Below are positions 34,420 to 40,911 of a stretch of DNA of 64,000 bases, piece by piece; the stretch's first letter is position 1; every line of letters starts with the position of its first letter. The notes below the pieces were generated by a model that searched no databases, was not told the origin of the DNA, and worked only from the letters and a program-made list of their open reading frames with translations. Position numbers and translations under genes: made by a program. This stretch comes from Corynebacterium afermentans subsp. afermentans. GTDB taxonomy: Bacteria; Actinomycetota; Actinomycetes; Mycobacteriales; Mycobacteriaceae. The stretch is from the NCBI RefSeq assembly GCF_030408355.1, contig NZ_CP046606.1:682001-746000 (forward strand), written 5' to 3'.

Positions 34420-35751
34420 ATGCGCAGCGTAGAGGACCAGCTTGCGGCTGTAGTGGACGCGGCGACCGCCCCCGAGCCGATCCGGGTGGCGCTGACGGAC
34501 GCGCTCGGCCTGATGTGCGCCGAAGAGGTCACCTCCACCACGCAGGTTCCCGGGTTCCCTCAGGCGGCTGTGGACGGCTTCGCCGTGCGCGCGGTAGACG
34601 TGGGCGGCACCGCCGGGCTGCGCAGGCCCGAGCGCCGCGACCGCAACGAAAACGACCACAACGAAAACGACCAGGACGGTAACGGCGAGGAAGCCCCCGC
34701 CGCCCCACAGCCGAATCGCGAACGCGCCCTTCCGGTGGTAGGCGAGGTGCCCGCCGGCTCCCAGAAACCGCTGCGCCTACAGCCGCGCCAAGCGGTGCGC
34801 GTCGCTACCGGCGCCCCGCTGCCCACGCTCGCAGACGCGGTGCTGCCGCTGGAGTGGACGGACCGGGGCCGCAAGCGCGTTACCCCGCAGCGCCCAGTGC
34901 GAACTGGTGATTTCGTGCGTCGGCCCGGCGACGACATTCAGCCCGGCGACATTGCTGTGCGACAGGGCGCGGTGCTCGGCCCCGCCCAGATCGGCCTCGC
35001 CGCCGCCGCGGGCCGCGACAAGCTCCTGGTGTACCCGCGCCCGCGCGTAACGGTGATGAGCTACGGCCTGGAGCTGGTGGACTTGGATCGCCGCCCGGGC
35101 CTGGGGCAAATCTTCGACATCGCCTCCTACGTCGTGGCCGCTGCCGCCAAGGAGGCGGGCGCGGACGTGCACCGCGTCGGCATTATTAACGCCGAGCCGC
35201 GCCGCATGCGCGAGACGGTGGCCGGCCACATCGCGAAAAGCGAGTTCGTCATCATCACCGGCGCCGTCGGAGGCTCCGGCGCGGCGCCGATCCAGGAGAT
35301 TTTGCGTGAGCTCGGGCAGATCGACACTACACGCGTGGCCATGCACCCCGGTTCCGTGCAGGGCCTCGGCCTGATGGGTGAGGAGCGCATCCCGGCGTTC
35401 CTTCTGCCGTCCAACCCGGTGAGCGCGCTGGTGATCGCGGAAACGTTCATCCGCCCCGCCATCCGCCGCTCCCTGGGCAAGACCGCGGTGACGCGCCGCA
35501 CCGTCGAAGCCCGCTCCTTGCGCGAGCTCAGTTCGATTCCGGGCCGCCGAGGCTACATCCGCGCCCGCCTCATGCGCGATGCCGACACCGGAGACTACTT
35601 GGTCGAACCGCTGTCTGCTCTGGAGGCCGGGCCCGCGCACCTGTTGGCCGGTTTTGCGGAGGCCAATGCCATGATCTGCCTGCCGGAAGATGCCGTGCAT
35701 GTGCGCCCCGGCGACATCGTGGACGTCGAGTACCTCCGGCAGCGCAGCTAG
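34420..35751 (+). CDS. glp: Gephyrin-like MoeA protein Glp
   Basis: A 443-residue MoeA-family protein. Domain pieces include PGFPQAAVDGFAVRA, VRVATGAPLPTLADAV and FLLPSNPVSALV. The usual TGGVSVG loop reads ITGAVGGSGA, so molybdotransferase activity may be altered. In C. glutamicum the orthologue Glp binds FtsZ and the membrane receptor GlpR and links division with polar growth; glpR is two genes downstream here. A hydrophilic insert at residues 69-101 contains an in-frame 15-bp tandem repeat (34645-34674). GAAAGGGG serves as ribosome-binding site. Confidence 0.85.
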   Translation: MRSVEDQLAAVVDAATAPEPIRVALTDALGLMCAEEVTSTTQVPGFPQAAVDGFAVRAVDVGGTAGLRRPERRDRNENDHNENDQDGNGEEAPAAPQPNRERALPVVGEVPAGSQKPLRLQPRQAVRVATGAPLPTLADAVLPLEWTDRGRKRVTPQRPVRTGDFVRRPGDDIQPGDIAVRQGAVLGPAQIGLAAAAGRDKLLVYPRPRVTVMSYGLELVDLDRRPGLGQIFDIASYVVAAAAKEAGADVHRVGIINAEPRRMRETVAGHIAKSEFVIITGAVGGSGAAPIQEILRELGQIDTTRVAMHPGSVQGLGLMGEERIPAFLLPSNPVSALVIAETFIRPAIRRSLGKTAVTRRTVEARSLRELSSIPGRRGYIRARLMRDADTGDYLVEPLSALEAGPAHLLAGFAEANAMICLPEDAVHVRPGDIVDVEYLRQRS

Positions 35752-35761
35752 GCGCCACCCC

Positions 35762-36409
35762 GTGTTCGCGATGTTTCGCCAGCCCACCCCGGGCTGGCCT
35801 GAGTCCACGCCGACGGCCACGCTTCCCGACGGCAGATCCGTCCGCCTCCGTCCCCTGACCTCTCGCGATGGGGAGGATTGGGCGGGCACGAGAAACGTCG
35901 ATAAGCAATGGCTCGAACCAGTCGAGCCAACCGTAGACGGCACCTGGGAGGACGCGCACTCGCACGCGGCGTGGCGCAACACCTGGCTAAACCTGAAGCG
36001 GCTGGCCAACCAGGGCACGGCGGTGCCGCTGGTCATCGAGGTGGACGGCGACTTTGCCGGACAGGTCACCCTGGGCAACATCCAGCACGGCATTGTCTCC
36101 GAATGCTGGGTGGGCTACTGGGTGCACTCGCCGTTTATGGGCCGCGGGGTGGCCACTGTCGCCTGCGCGTTGGGCGTGGACCACGCGTTTTCCCGCGTCG
36201 GGCTGCACCGCGTGACCGCCACCTACCTGCCGCACAACCCCGCGTCCGGCCAAGTGCTCAAGCTCAACGGCTTCCGCGAGGAGGGCTACCTGCGACGCAA
36301 CCTGCACATCGACGGGCAGTGGCGCGACCACCACTTCGTGGCGTTGAACGCCGACGATTTCCCCACCACAGCCGTGCAGCGCCTGCGCGAGGCTGGCCGG
36401 GTGCGCTAA
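35762..36409 (+). CDS. rimJ: GNAT N-acetyltransferase, RimJ type
   Basis: A 215-residue GNAT enzyme. The acetyl-CoA site is visible as VGYWVHSPFMGRGVATVACA, followed by the LNGFREEGYLRRNLHIDGQW ending typical of RimJ/RimL proteins that acetylate protein N-termini. The start is uncertain: GTG 35762 has TAGGCG 7 nt upstream, while ATG 35771 is three codons later. The position between glp and glpR is the same as in mycobacteria (Rv0995). Confidence 0.85.
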   Translation: MFAMFRQPTPGWPESTPTATLPDGRSVRLRPLTSRDGEDWAGTRNVDKQWLEPVEPTVDGTWEDAHSHAAWRNTWLNLKRLANQGTAVPLVIEVDGDFAGQVTLGNIQHGIVSECWVGYWVHSPFMGRGVATVACALGVDHAFSRVGLHRVTATYLPHNPASGQVLKLNGFREEGYLRRNLHIDGQWRDHHFVALNADDFPTTAVQRLREAGRVR

Positions 36410-36523
36410 GGGCGAAAAACACCTGCGCTCCACCGGCGCGCCGACCCGTTCGCCTGCGCAAGTGCCGATACCGTGGACTCCTGACTTTAAGGGTGCAACT
36501 GACGCGGAAAGGTGGCATCGCCC

Positions 36524-37708
36524 ATGGGCAGCCCGAGCTTAATGATCATCTTGATCCTGGTCGTGTGGATCATCGTCCTCGCGCCGTTGATGATCGGCAA
36601 CAACAAGCCGATCCGCCGCTCCGGCGACGGCTACGACGAAACGCGCGTGCTGCATGAGGGCGGCACCGCGCCGATGGCTGAGCGCCGCCGCCCGAAGCTC
36701 ACCGCCGCCGACATCCACCGCCACAGCGAGGACACCGACTATGAGGTTGTCGAGGCAACAGATGCCGAGGAGCAAGTGCTTATCGACGACGCTCCCGCCC
36801 TGCGCACCCTCTTCCGCCGCCCCGGCGCCGAGGATCAGGCCGACCACATCGACGGCGAAGTGATCGAGCACGTCGACGACGAGGCTGAGCCGGTCGAAGC
36901 TGAAACGGCTGAAGATGAAACGGCCGAAGATGAAACGGCCGAGGGCGGCTCAACCAAGGTCGTCGCCAGCGAGACCGGCGGCGGCTCCACCTCTGTAAAG
37001 ATCCTCGCCGCGGAGGATGCTGCGGAGGACGATGCTGAGGACGCTGTGGCTGAAGCAGAGGCCGACCGCTACGAACTGGACGAGTCCTACACTGCACCCG
37101 AGGACTTTGGCTATGCGGGGGAGACCGGAGGCGTCGAGAAGCAGAGCGCCCCGGAAGCGGGCGTTGAGGAAGCACCGGAAGATCTCGACAACGAGGTCGA
37201 CACCGCGGAGGCGGCCGAAGCGGGCGACGAGGACCTCGCCTTCGCCGCTGCGCGCCGCGGCCGCGGCGGATTCGACCCGGAGCGCGAAAAGAAGAACACC
37301 GCCACCCGCTTCCAGCGCCGCCAGCGCACCCTGCTGGCGCTGATCGCCGCGTGCGTGGTCACCTTCGTCATCGCGTTTGTCGCAGGCGGCTGGACCTGGG
37401 TGCTGCCCGCCGTGGCAGTGGGGATGACCGCATGGTTCATGGTCGCGCTGCGCCGCGTCGTGTTGCAGGAGCGCGCGCTGCACGCCCGCCGCCTGCGCCA
37501 GCTGCGCCGCGCCCGCATGGGTGTGGCCATGAGCAACCACACCGAGCACCCACGTGACGCACGCCTGCGCGCCGGCTCCGTCGTGCTGGACCTGGACGAC
37601 GAAAGCCCCGACTTCGACACCCTGCCGTCCGCCCGCTACGCGCCGGAAAACGACCCCGGCTACGACGACTACGAAGACCTCGGCGGCTACGGTACCCGCG
37701 CCTCCTAA
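36524..37708 (+). CDS. glpR: GlpR, membrane receptor of the gephyrin-like protein Glp
   Basis: A 394-residue protein. An N-terminal membrane segment (about 6-24, MIILILVVWIIVLAPLMIG) precedes a long acidic cytoplasmic region (60-240). Two further transmembrane segments (about 270-310) and a basic then acidic C-terminus follow. This matches corynebacterial GlpR (SepX-like), which anchors Glp-FtsZ at the division septum. The acidic part holds a 15-bp tandem repeat coding EDETA twice (36911-36940). ATG 36524 fits AAAGG upstream better than GTG 36512. Confidence 0.82.
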   Translation: MGSPSLMIILILVVWIIVLAPLMIGNNKPIRRSGDGYDETRVLHEGGTAPMAERRRPKLTAADIHRHSEDTDYEVVEATDAEEQVLIDDAPALRTLFRRPGAEDQADHIDGEVIEHVDDEAEPVEAETAEDETAEDETAEGGSTKVVASETGGGSTSVKILAAEDAAEDDAEDAVAEAEADRYELDESYTAPEDFGYAGETGGVEKQSAPEAGVEEAPEDLDNEVDTAEAAEAGDEDLAFAAARRGRGGFDPEREKKNTATRFQRRQRTLLALIAACVVTFVIAFVAGGWTWVLPAVAVGMTAWFMVALRRVVLQERALHARRLRQLRRARMGVAMSNHTEHPRDARLRAGSVVLDLDDESPDFDTLPSARYAPENDPGYDDYEDLGGYGTRAS

Positions 37709-37738
37709 AAACCGTGAGAACCTCCACTGCGCTGGCGA

Positions 37739-37768
37739 TTTAACCGGCGCGTGGGGGAGGAGTAACGT
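37739..37768 (+). promoter_or_regulatory. Promoter of tRNA-Ala
   Basis: -35 TTTAAC (37739-37744) and -10 TAACGT (37763-37768) with an 18-bp spacer, ending 14 bp before the tRNA. Confidence 0.5.
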
Positions 37769-37782
37769 AACGAGGTGCCCAA

Positions 37783-37855
37783 GGGGCTATAGCTCAGTTG
37801 GTAGAGCGTCGCGTTCGCAATGCGAAGGTCAGGGGTTCGATTCCCCTTAGCTCCA
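37783..37855 (+). tRNA. tRNA-Ala (anticodon CGC)
   Basis: A 73-nt cloverleaf. Acceptor GGGGCTA pairs with TAGCTCC, the D arm is GCTC/GAGC, and the anticodon stem TCGCG/TGCGA holds the loop TTCGCAA with anticodon CGC. The T arm AGGGG/CCCCT carries TTCGATT; the discriminator is A. CCA is not encoded. Its 3' end is the integration target of the adjacent islets. Confidence 0.93.
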
Positions 37856-37860
37856 CAGTT
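37843..37860 (+). repeat. att-like repeat, copy 1 (tRNA-Ala 3' end)
   Basis: CCCCTTAGCTCCACAGTT. The last 17 bp recur exactly at 38381-38397 and the first 14 bp at 40159-40172. Confidence 0.75.
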
Positions 37861-37865
37861 GTCAT

Positions 37866-37907
37866 GAGTCGCGTCATGCTTGACGCATGAGTCGCGACAT
37901 GCTGGAC
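37866..37907 (+). repeat. Two tandem 19-bp motifs, left side of islet 1
   Basis: GAGTCGCGTCATGCTTGAC (37866-37884) and GAGTCGCGACATGCTGGAC (37889-37907), 23 bp apart. The same motif is present three times in inverted orientation at the right side of the islet (38238-38374), so these look like transposase or recombinase binding sites. Confidence 0.6.
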
Positions 37908-37909
37908 GG

Positions 37910-37950
37910 ACCGGCATCCCAGTTGTTTTTGTTCTGGGGTGCCGGTTTTG
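37910..37950 (+). terminator. Terminator after tRNA-Ala
   Basis: A 13-bp stem ACCGGCATCCCAG / CTGGGGTGCCGGT with one G-U pair, a T-rich loop, then TTTTG. Confidence 0.75.
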
Positions 37951-37959
37951 TTCATTCGG

Positions 37960-38234
37960 GGGGGCAGTGGTGGGTCGCCGTGTTTCCAGTAGGCCTTTTG
38001 GTAGTCGCGGGCGGTGATGATGTCGTTGCGTAGTGCTTCCGGCACGGCGTGCGGGTGGGTGTGAGGGGCGCGTGATTTCGGTGCGATTGCTTCGGCGCCG
38101 CCTGCGTCGTAGGCGTTGAGGATCTGGTGGACGCGTTGCCGTGAGATGCCGAAGCGTTTGGCGACGCTGGTGGGTGTGCCGCCTTGATCTCTGACGGCTC
38201 TGACGATGGCGATGTTGCGGTTAGGATTGTTCAT
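37960..38234 (-). pseudogene. Truncated IS481-like transposase, N-terminal HTH only
   Basis: From MNNPNRNIAIVRAVRDQ the frame encodes a helix-turn-helix (SVAKRFGISRQRVHQILNAY) and the linker KSRAPHTHPHAVPEALR typical of IS481/IS3-type integrase transposases. After LRNDIITARDYQ it changes into unrelated sequence and runs toward the tRNA. The DDE catalytic domain is absent, so this is a remnant. Confidence 0.6.
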
Positions 38235-38237
38235 AGT

Positions 38238-38374
38238 GTCAAACATGTCCCGACTCACCAGTCAAACATCACCGACACGACTGAGGTAACCCTAAGTGTC
38301 AACAATGACGCGACTGACCTGTCAAGGATCACAACGTCTTCCGCAGGCACACCCCGTCAAATATGTCGTGACTT
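38238..38374 (-). repeat. Three 19-bp motifs, right side of islet 1
   Basis: Copies at 38238-38256, 38298-38316 and 38356-38374, all reading GTCAA.NATG.C.CGACT on the plus strand, that is, inverted relative to the two left copies. The spacing is about 60 bp. Confidence 0.55.
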
Positions 38375-38380
38375 CAGACA

Positions 38381-38397
38381 CCCTTAGCTCCACAGTT
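38381..38397 (+). repeat. att-like repeat, copy 2
   Basis: CCCTTAGCTCCACAGTT, identical to the tRNA-Ala 3' end and its 3' flank (37844-37860). It marks the right end of a 537-bp islet. Confidence 0.75.
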
Positions 38398-38404
38398 CGA
38401 TAAA

Positions 38405-38436
38405 ATCCCTGGTCATGTTTGGCCAGGGGTTTTGTT
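38405..38436 (+). terminator. Terminator hairpin after att copy 2
   Basis: The stem ATCCCTGG / CCAGGGGT with a 10-nt loop, followed by TTTGTTG. It sits after att copy 2 as the tRNA terminator sits after copy 1. Confidence 0.6.
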
Positions 38437-38466
38437 GTATCTACCCTGGTAGGTGCACTATTCCTG

Positions 38467-39307
38467 GTGCTGTTGCAAAGTTGGGCGGGGAGCCGAGACG
38501 ACCCAGTTTCTCATTTCCTGATGGCCGCTGCGTGCCGGCGTTCTCAGGCCGTCTCGAAGGCCCGGTTGACGATCACCGCGTCCGGATTGGGGTGCCCATA
38601 AGCAAACATCGTGCCCTGACCTTTCCACAATGAATGCATCGCTTCCATCCCTTTCAACGTCCGGTGGGCAGACGTCCGATTTTTGAACGCCCCCTCCGGT
38701 CCCAGGATTCGTTTCAACCGGCCATGATCTCCCTCGAGAACGTTGTTCAGGTATTTCACCTGACGGTGCTCCACCGTCTGAGGGCAGATTCCCTCCGCCT
38801 TCAGCTCGGAGATCGCCTTGGCCAGGGAGGGTGCCTTATCTGTATTAATTACCCGCGGGGAACCGGCTGTCGTATTCGATCGCAGCGTCTTGGCCAGGAA
38901 ACGCTTGGCCGCCGCGACATTGCGCTTCGGAGAGAGATAAAAGTCCAGGGTCTGCCCACCGGCGGTAATAGCCCGGTAGAGATAGCACCACGTGCCGCCG
39001 ACCCGAATATAGGTCTCATCCACCCGCCAGGACCGGGCCTGCCAGTCGGGTACCTGCCGGTACCACCGAGTGTGCTTATCCAACTCAGGGGCGTATTTCT
39101 GCACCCAGCGGTAGATCGTGGTGTGATCGACTGGCACACCCCGCTCGGCCATCATCTCTTCGGGATCGCGGTAGCTCACGCCGTAGCGGCAGTACCACCG
39201 CACCGCCCACAGGATGATTTCACGGGGGAAATGCCGACCGGAGAAGATGCCCATGGCCGTGATTATTTCACGCCGGTCTTTCTACTGCCCCAACTTTGCA
39301 ATAGCAC
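38467..39307 (-). mobile_element. IS6-family insertion sequence (IS1628-like)
   Basis: An 841-bp element with terminal inverted repeats GTGCTGTTGCAAAGTTGGG (left) and its near-complement (right, one mismatch), the typical IS6 end sequence. It holds one intact transposase gene. The 8 bp flanking each end differ (TATTCCTG and GCTAAAGC), so there is no target-site duplication and at least one flank has been rearranged. Confidence 0.85.
38544..39254 (-). CDS. tnp: IS6-family transposase
   Basis: A 236-residue DDE transposase. An N-terminal HTH (HTTIYRWVQKYAPELD) is followed by the catalytic acids Asp79 (SWRVDETYI), Asp139 (VINTDKAPS) and Glu174 (LNNVLEGDHGRLKR), giving the DD(34)E spacing of IS6. 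It appears intact and full length. The size and sequence recall IS1628 of corynebacterial resistance plasmids; no resistance gene lies nearby here. Confidence 0.92.
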   Translation of the reverse strand: MGIFSGRHFPREIILWAVRWYCRYGVSYRDPEEMMAERGVPVDHTTIYRWVQKYAPELDKHTRWYRQVPDWQARSWRVDETYIRVGGTWCYLYRAITAGGQTLDFYLSPKRNVAAAKRFLAKTLRSNTTAGSPRVINTDKAPSLAKAISELKAEGICPQTVEHRQVKYLNNVLEGDHGRLKRILGPEGAFKNRTSAHRTLKGMEAMHSLWKGQGTMFAYGHPNPDAVIVNRAFETA

Positions 39308-39316
39308 GCTAAAGCG

Positions 39317-39348
39317 TATGCCGTGCCATATGCCTAAACATACGGCAT
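39317..39348. repeat. Inverted repeat next to the IS6 right end (res-like)
   Basis: ATGCCGT (39318-39324) and ACGGCAT (39342-39348) around a 17-bp spacer containing ATATGCC. Together with the recombinase tail at 39388 it may be the remnant of a resolution site. Confidence 0.3.
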
Positions 39349-39387
39349 GTACTGTGGGGCGTATATTCACCCGCCCCATCGCGGTAG

Positions 39388-39435
39388 CTATGCGTTTTTC
39401 AACGCCCGATACACCGTAGGGCTTGAACGGAATTC
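39388..39435 (-). pseudogene. C-terminal tail of a serine recombinase (remnant)
   Basis: On the minus strand the frame ending at the TAG 39390-39388 reads LHEFRSSPTVYRALKNA. SxxTVYRAL is the typical end of the DNA-binding HTH of resolvases and invertases. A stop codon lies a few codons upstream, so only the tail survives. Confidence 0.4.
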
Positions 39436-39447
39436 ATGTAGGCGCAA

Positions 39448-39792
39448 TCAGGGGCTATAAAGTATCGCATTACTTGCATCCAAACCTGTACATTCAGAGA
39501 ATTGCCTTGGACTGGCGGTAACAGGTACCAGATATGCGTTCGTAAAATTCGCGCGCGTTAATGTCGCTCCACGAAGGTCTGACTCGCTAAGAATTGCGTT
39601 CGTAAAATCTGCGTCGGTGAAATCTGCCGATTTCAAGTTAGCCCATGCCACCATGGAGCCGCGAAACGAGCATCCTTTGCATATGCTTCCTTCGAGATTG
39701 ATATCCGTCAGGTCATAGTTGGACATATCTTTCCCGGAAATGTCTTTCCCAGCGAGCTCCGTGGCCCACGATTGAGGCATCGTTTTGTACAT
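39448..39792 (-). CDS. Pentapeptide-repeat protein
   Basis: A 114-residue protein with about nine A(D/N)LXX-type pentapeptides in the middle (DLTDINLEGS; WANLKSADFTDADFTNAIL; DLRGATLTRANFTNAYL), predicted to form a quadrilateral beta-helix. The base composition is clearly lower in GC than the chromosome around it, which fits recent acquisition. Some pentapeptide proteins mimic DNA and protect gyrase, but nothing here proves that. The final residues lie beside the recombinase remnant. Confidence 0.7.
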   Translation of the reverse strand: MYKTMPQSWATELAGKDISGKDMSNYDLTDINLEGSICKGCSFRGSMVAWANLKSADFTDADFTNAILSESDLRGATLTRANFTNAYLVPVTASPRQFSECTGLDASNAILYSP

Positions 39793-40043
39793 TTGCTATT
39801 TAATCTGCGGTGAATTGATAATCCATTGCGGGCAACGGCCTTGGTAGTCAAGACAGTGGGTGGTTGCAACAGCACCATCTTATCGGGGTGTGTGCCCTTG
39901 ACTGCCGCGTCTGGTGCGCGCCGGATGCCGCAGAGGTAGTGGATGGTGCCGTCTGCCTCCTCGTGGTGGATGATGTGGCGCAGTGGGGTGCGCTCCTCGG
40001 GTGCCCGCCGCGCCGGGCTGGTAGTGGTTTTTGGGGAAAGCAT
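39708..40043 (-). CDS. Possible small accessory ORF
   Basis: An open frame of 111 codons starting MLSPKTTTSPARRAPEE. The first 60 residues (IIHHEEADGTIHYLCGIRR) look protein-like, while the last part overlaps the pentapeptide gene in another frame. It could be the start of a phage or plasmid gene whose 3' part was replaced. No family recognised. Confidence 0.25.
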   Translation of the reverse strand: MLSPKTTTSPARRAPEERTPLRHIIHHEEADGTIHYLCGIRRAPDAAVKGTHPDKMVLLQPPTVLTTKAVARNGLSIHRRLNSKCTKRCLNRGPRSSLGKTFPGKICPTMT

Positions 40044-40158
40044 GGGGTGCTCCTCGGGTCGGTTTTCGGTGCGATAAGCAACAGTTACGCAACAGATGCG
40101 GGCTCAATGGTTGTAAATAGTGCGTCTACCGGCGGGTTAATGGTTATCGTCGTGGAGC

Positions 40159-40172
40159 CCCCTTAGCTCCAC
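40159..40172 (+). repeat. att-like repeat, copy 3
   Basis: CCCCTTAGCTCCAC, identical to the last 13 nt of the tRNA-Ala gene plus one flanking base. It is the right border of the accessory region. Confidence 0.7.
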
Positions 40173-40179
40173 TTGATTG

Positions 40180-40209
40180 CGGGACCCGGTCGAATACGGC
40201 CGGGTCCCG
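40180..40209 (+). terminator. Terminator hairpin after att copy 3
   Basis: A 10-bp perfect stem CGGGACCCGG / CCGGGTCCCG with a 10-nt loop, followed by TTACGTTTT. It is probably the ancestral tRNA-Ala terminator before the insertions. Confidence 0.65.
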
Positions 40210-40215
40210 TTACGT

Positions 40216-40231
40216 TTTGCCGATCGGCAAA
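40216..40231. promoter_or_regulatory. Perfect 16-bp palindrome upstream of the cation transporter
   Basis: TTTGCCGATCGGCAAA has full dyad symmetry, 42 bp before the transporter GTG. It resembles an operator for a dimeric repressor; the regulator is unknown. Confidence 0.45.
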
Positions 40232-40272
40232 GCTGCCTCCCGTTGAAACTCAGGCATAAAGGAGCAGCTGAA

Positions 40273-40893
40273 GTGGAAGATTCGTTGGGCGCGCAGAAGA
40301 TCCGTCGCGCGGTGCTGATTGTGGCGCTGTTGAACCTGGCCTACTTCTTCGTGGAGTTTGCCGGTGCGGTGGCCATTGGGTCGGCGTCCCTGTTCGCGGA
40401 CTCCGCCGACTTTCTCGAGGACACCGCGATCAACCTGCTGGTGTTCTTCGCCGTGGCGTGGCCGGCCGCGCGCCGTCGCACCGCGGGTAGCGTGCTCGCA
40501 GCGCTGATCCTCATCCCGGCGGTGGCTGCGATTGTCACCGTCGTCACCAAGATCATGAACCCGGTCGCACCGTCGCCGGAGGGCCTGACCGGCATCGCGG
40601 TCGGTGCCCTGGTAGTCAACGTGATCTGCGCGATCCTGCTGATGCAGCTGCGCGGCGAAGGTTCCTCGCTTGCCACCGGCGCCTGGCTGGCTGCGCGCAA
40701 CGACGCGCTGGCCAACCTGCTCATCATCGCCGCCGGACTGCTCACCTTCGTGTGGGAGACCGCCTGGTTCGACATCGTCGTCGGCGCTATCATCGCCGCG
40801 ATCAATCTCTCCGCCGCCAAGGAAGTCTGGGAGGCATCCCGCGAGGAGCACGACTCTGTCGAGGACGCCTTCGCGGACATGGATGACGATTAA
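40273..40893 (+). CDS. CDF-like cation transporter
   Basis: A 206-residue membrane protein related to cation diffusion facilitators, with about six hydrophobic segments. TM2 carries SASLFADSADFLEDTA, and the late segment AARNDALANLLIIAAG has the matching Asn/Asp site. It is shorter than typical CDF proteins because the cytoplasmic domain is replaced by a short acidic tail (SVEDAFADMDDD). The GTG 40273 is chosen because AAAGGAG lies 8 nt before it. It begins outside the tRNA-Ala accessory block. Confidence 0.8.
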   Translation: MEDSLGAQKIRRAVLIVALLNLAYFFVEFAGAVAIGSASLFADSADFLEDTAINLLVFFAVAWPAARRRTAGSVLAALILIPAVAAIVTVVTKIMNPVAPSPEGLTGIAVGALVVNVICAILLMQLRGEGSSLATGAWLAARNDALANLLIIAAGLLTFVWETAWFDIVVGAIIAAINLSAAKEVWEASREEHDSVEDAFADMDDD

Positions 40894-40911
40894 ACGCCGC
40901 CTAGACGCCGC

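Noticed and set aside
34645..34674. Short tandem repeats in glp (and glpR) considered as a CRISPR-like array
   Set aside because: Units are 15 bp, contiguous and in frame with coding sequence; there are no spacers.
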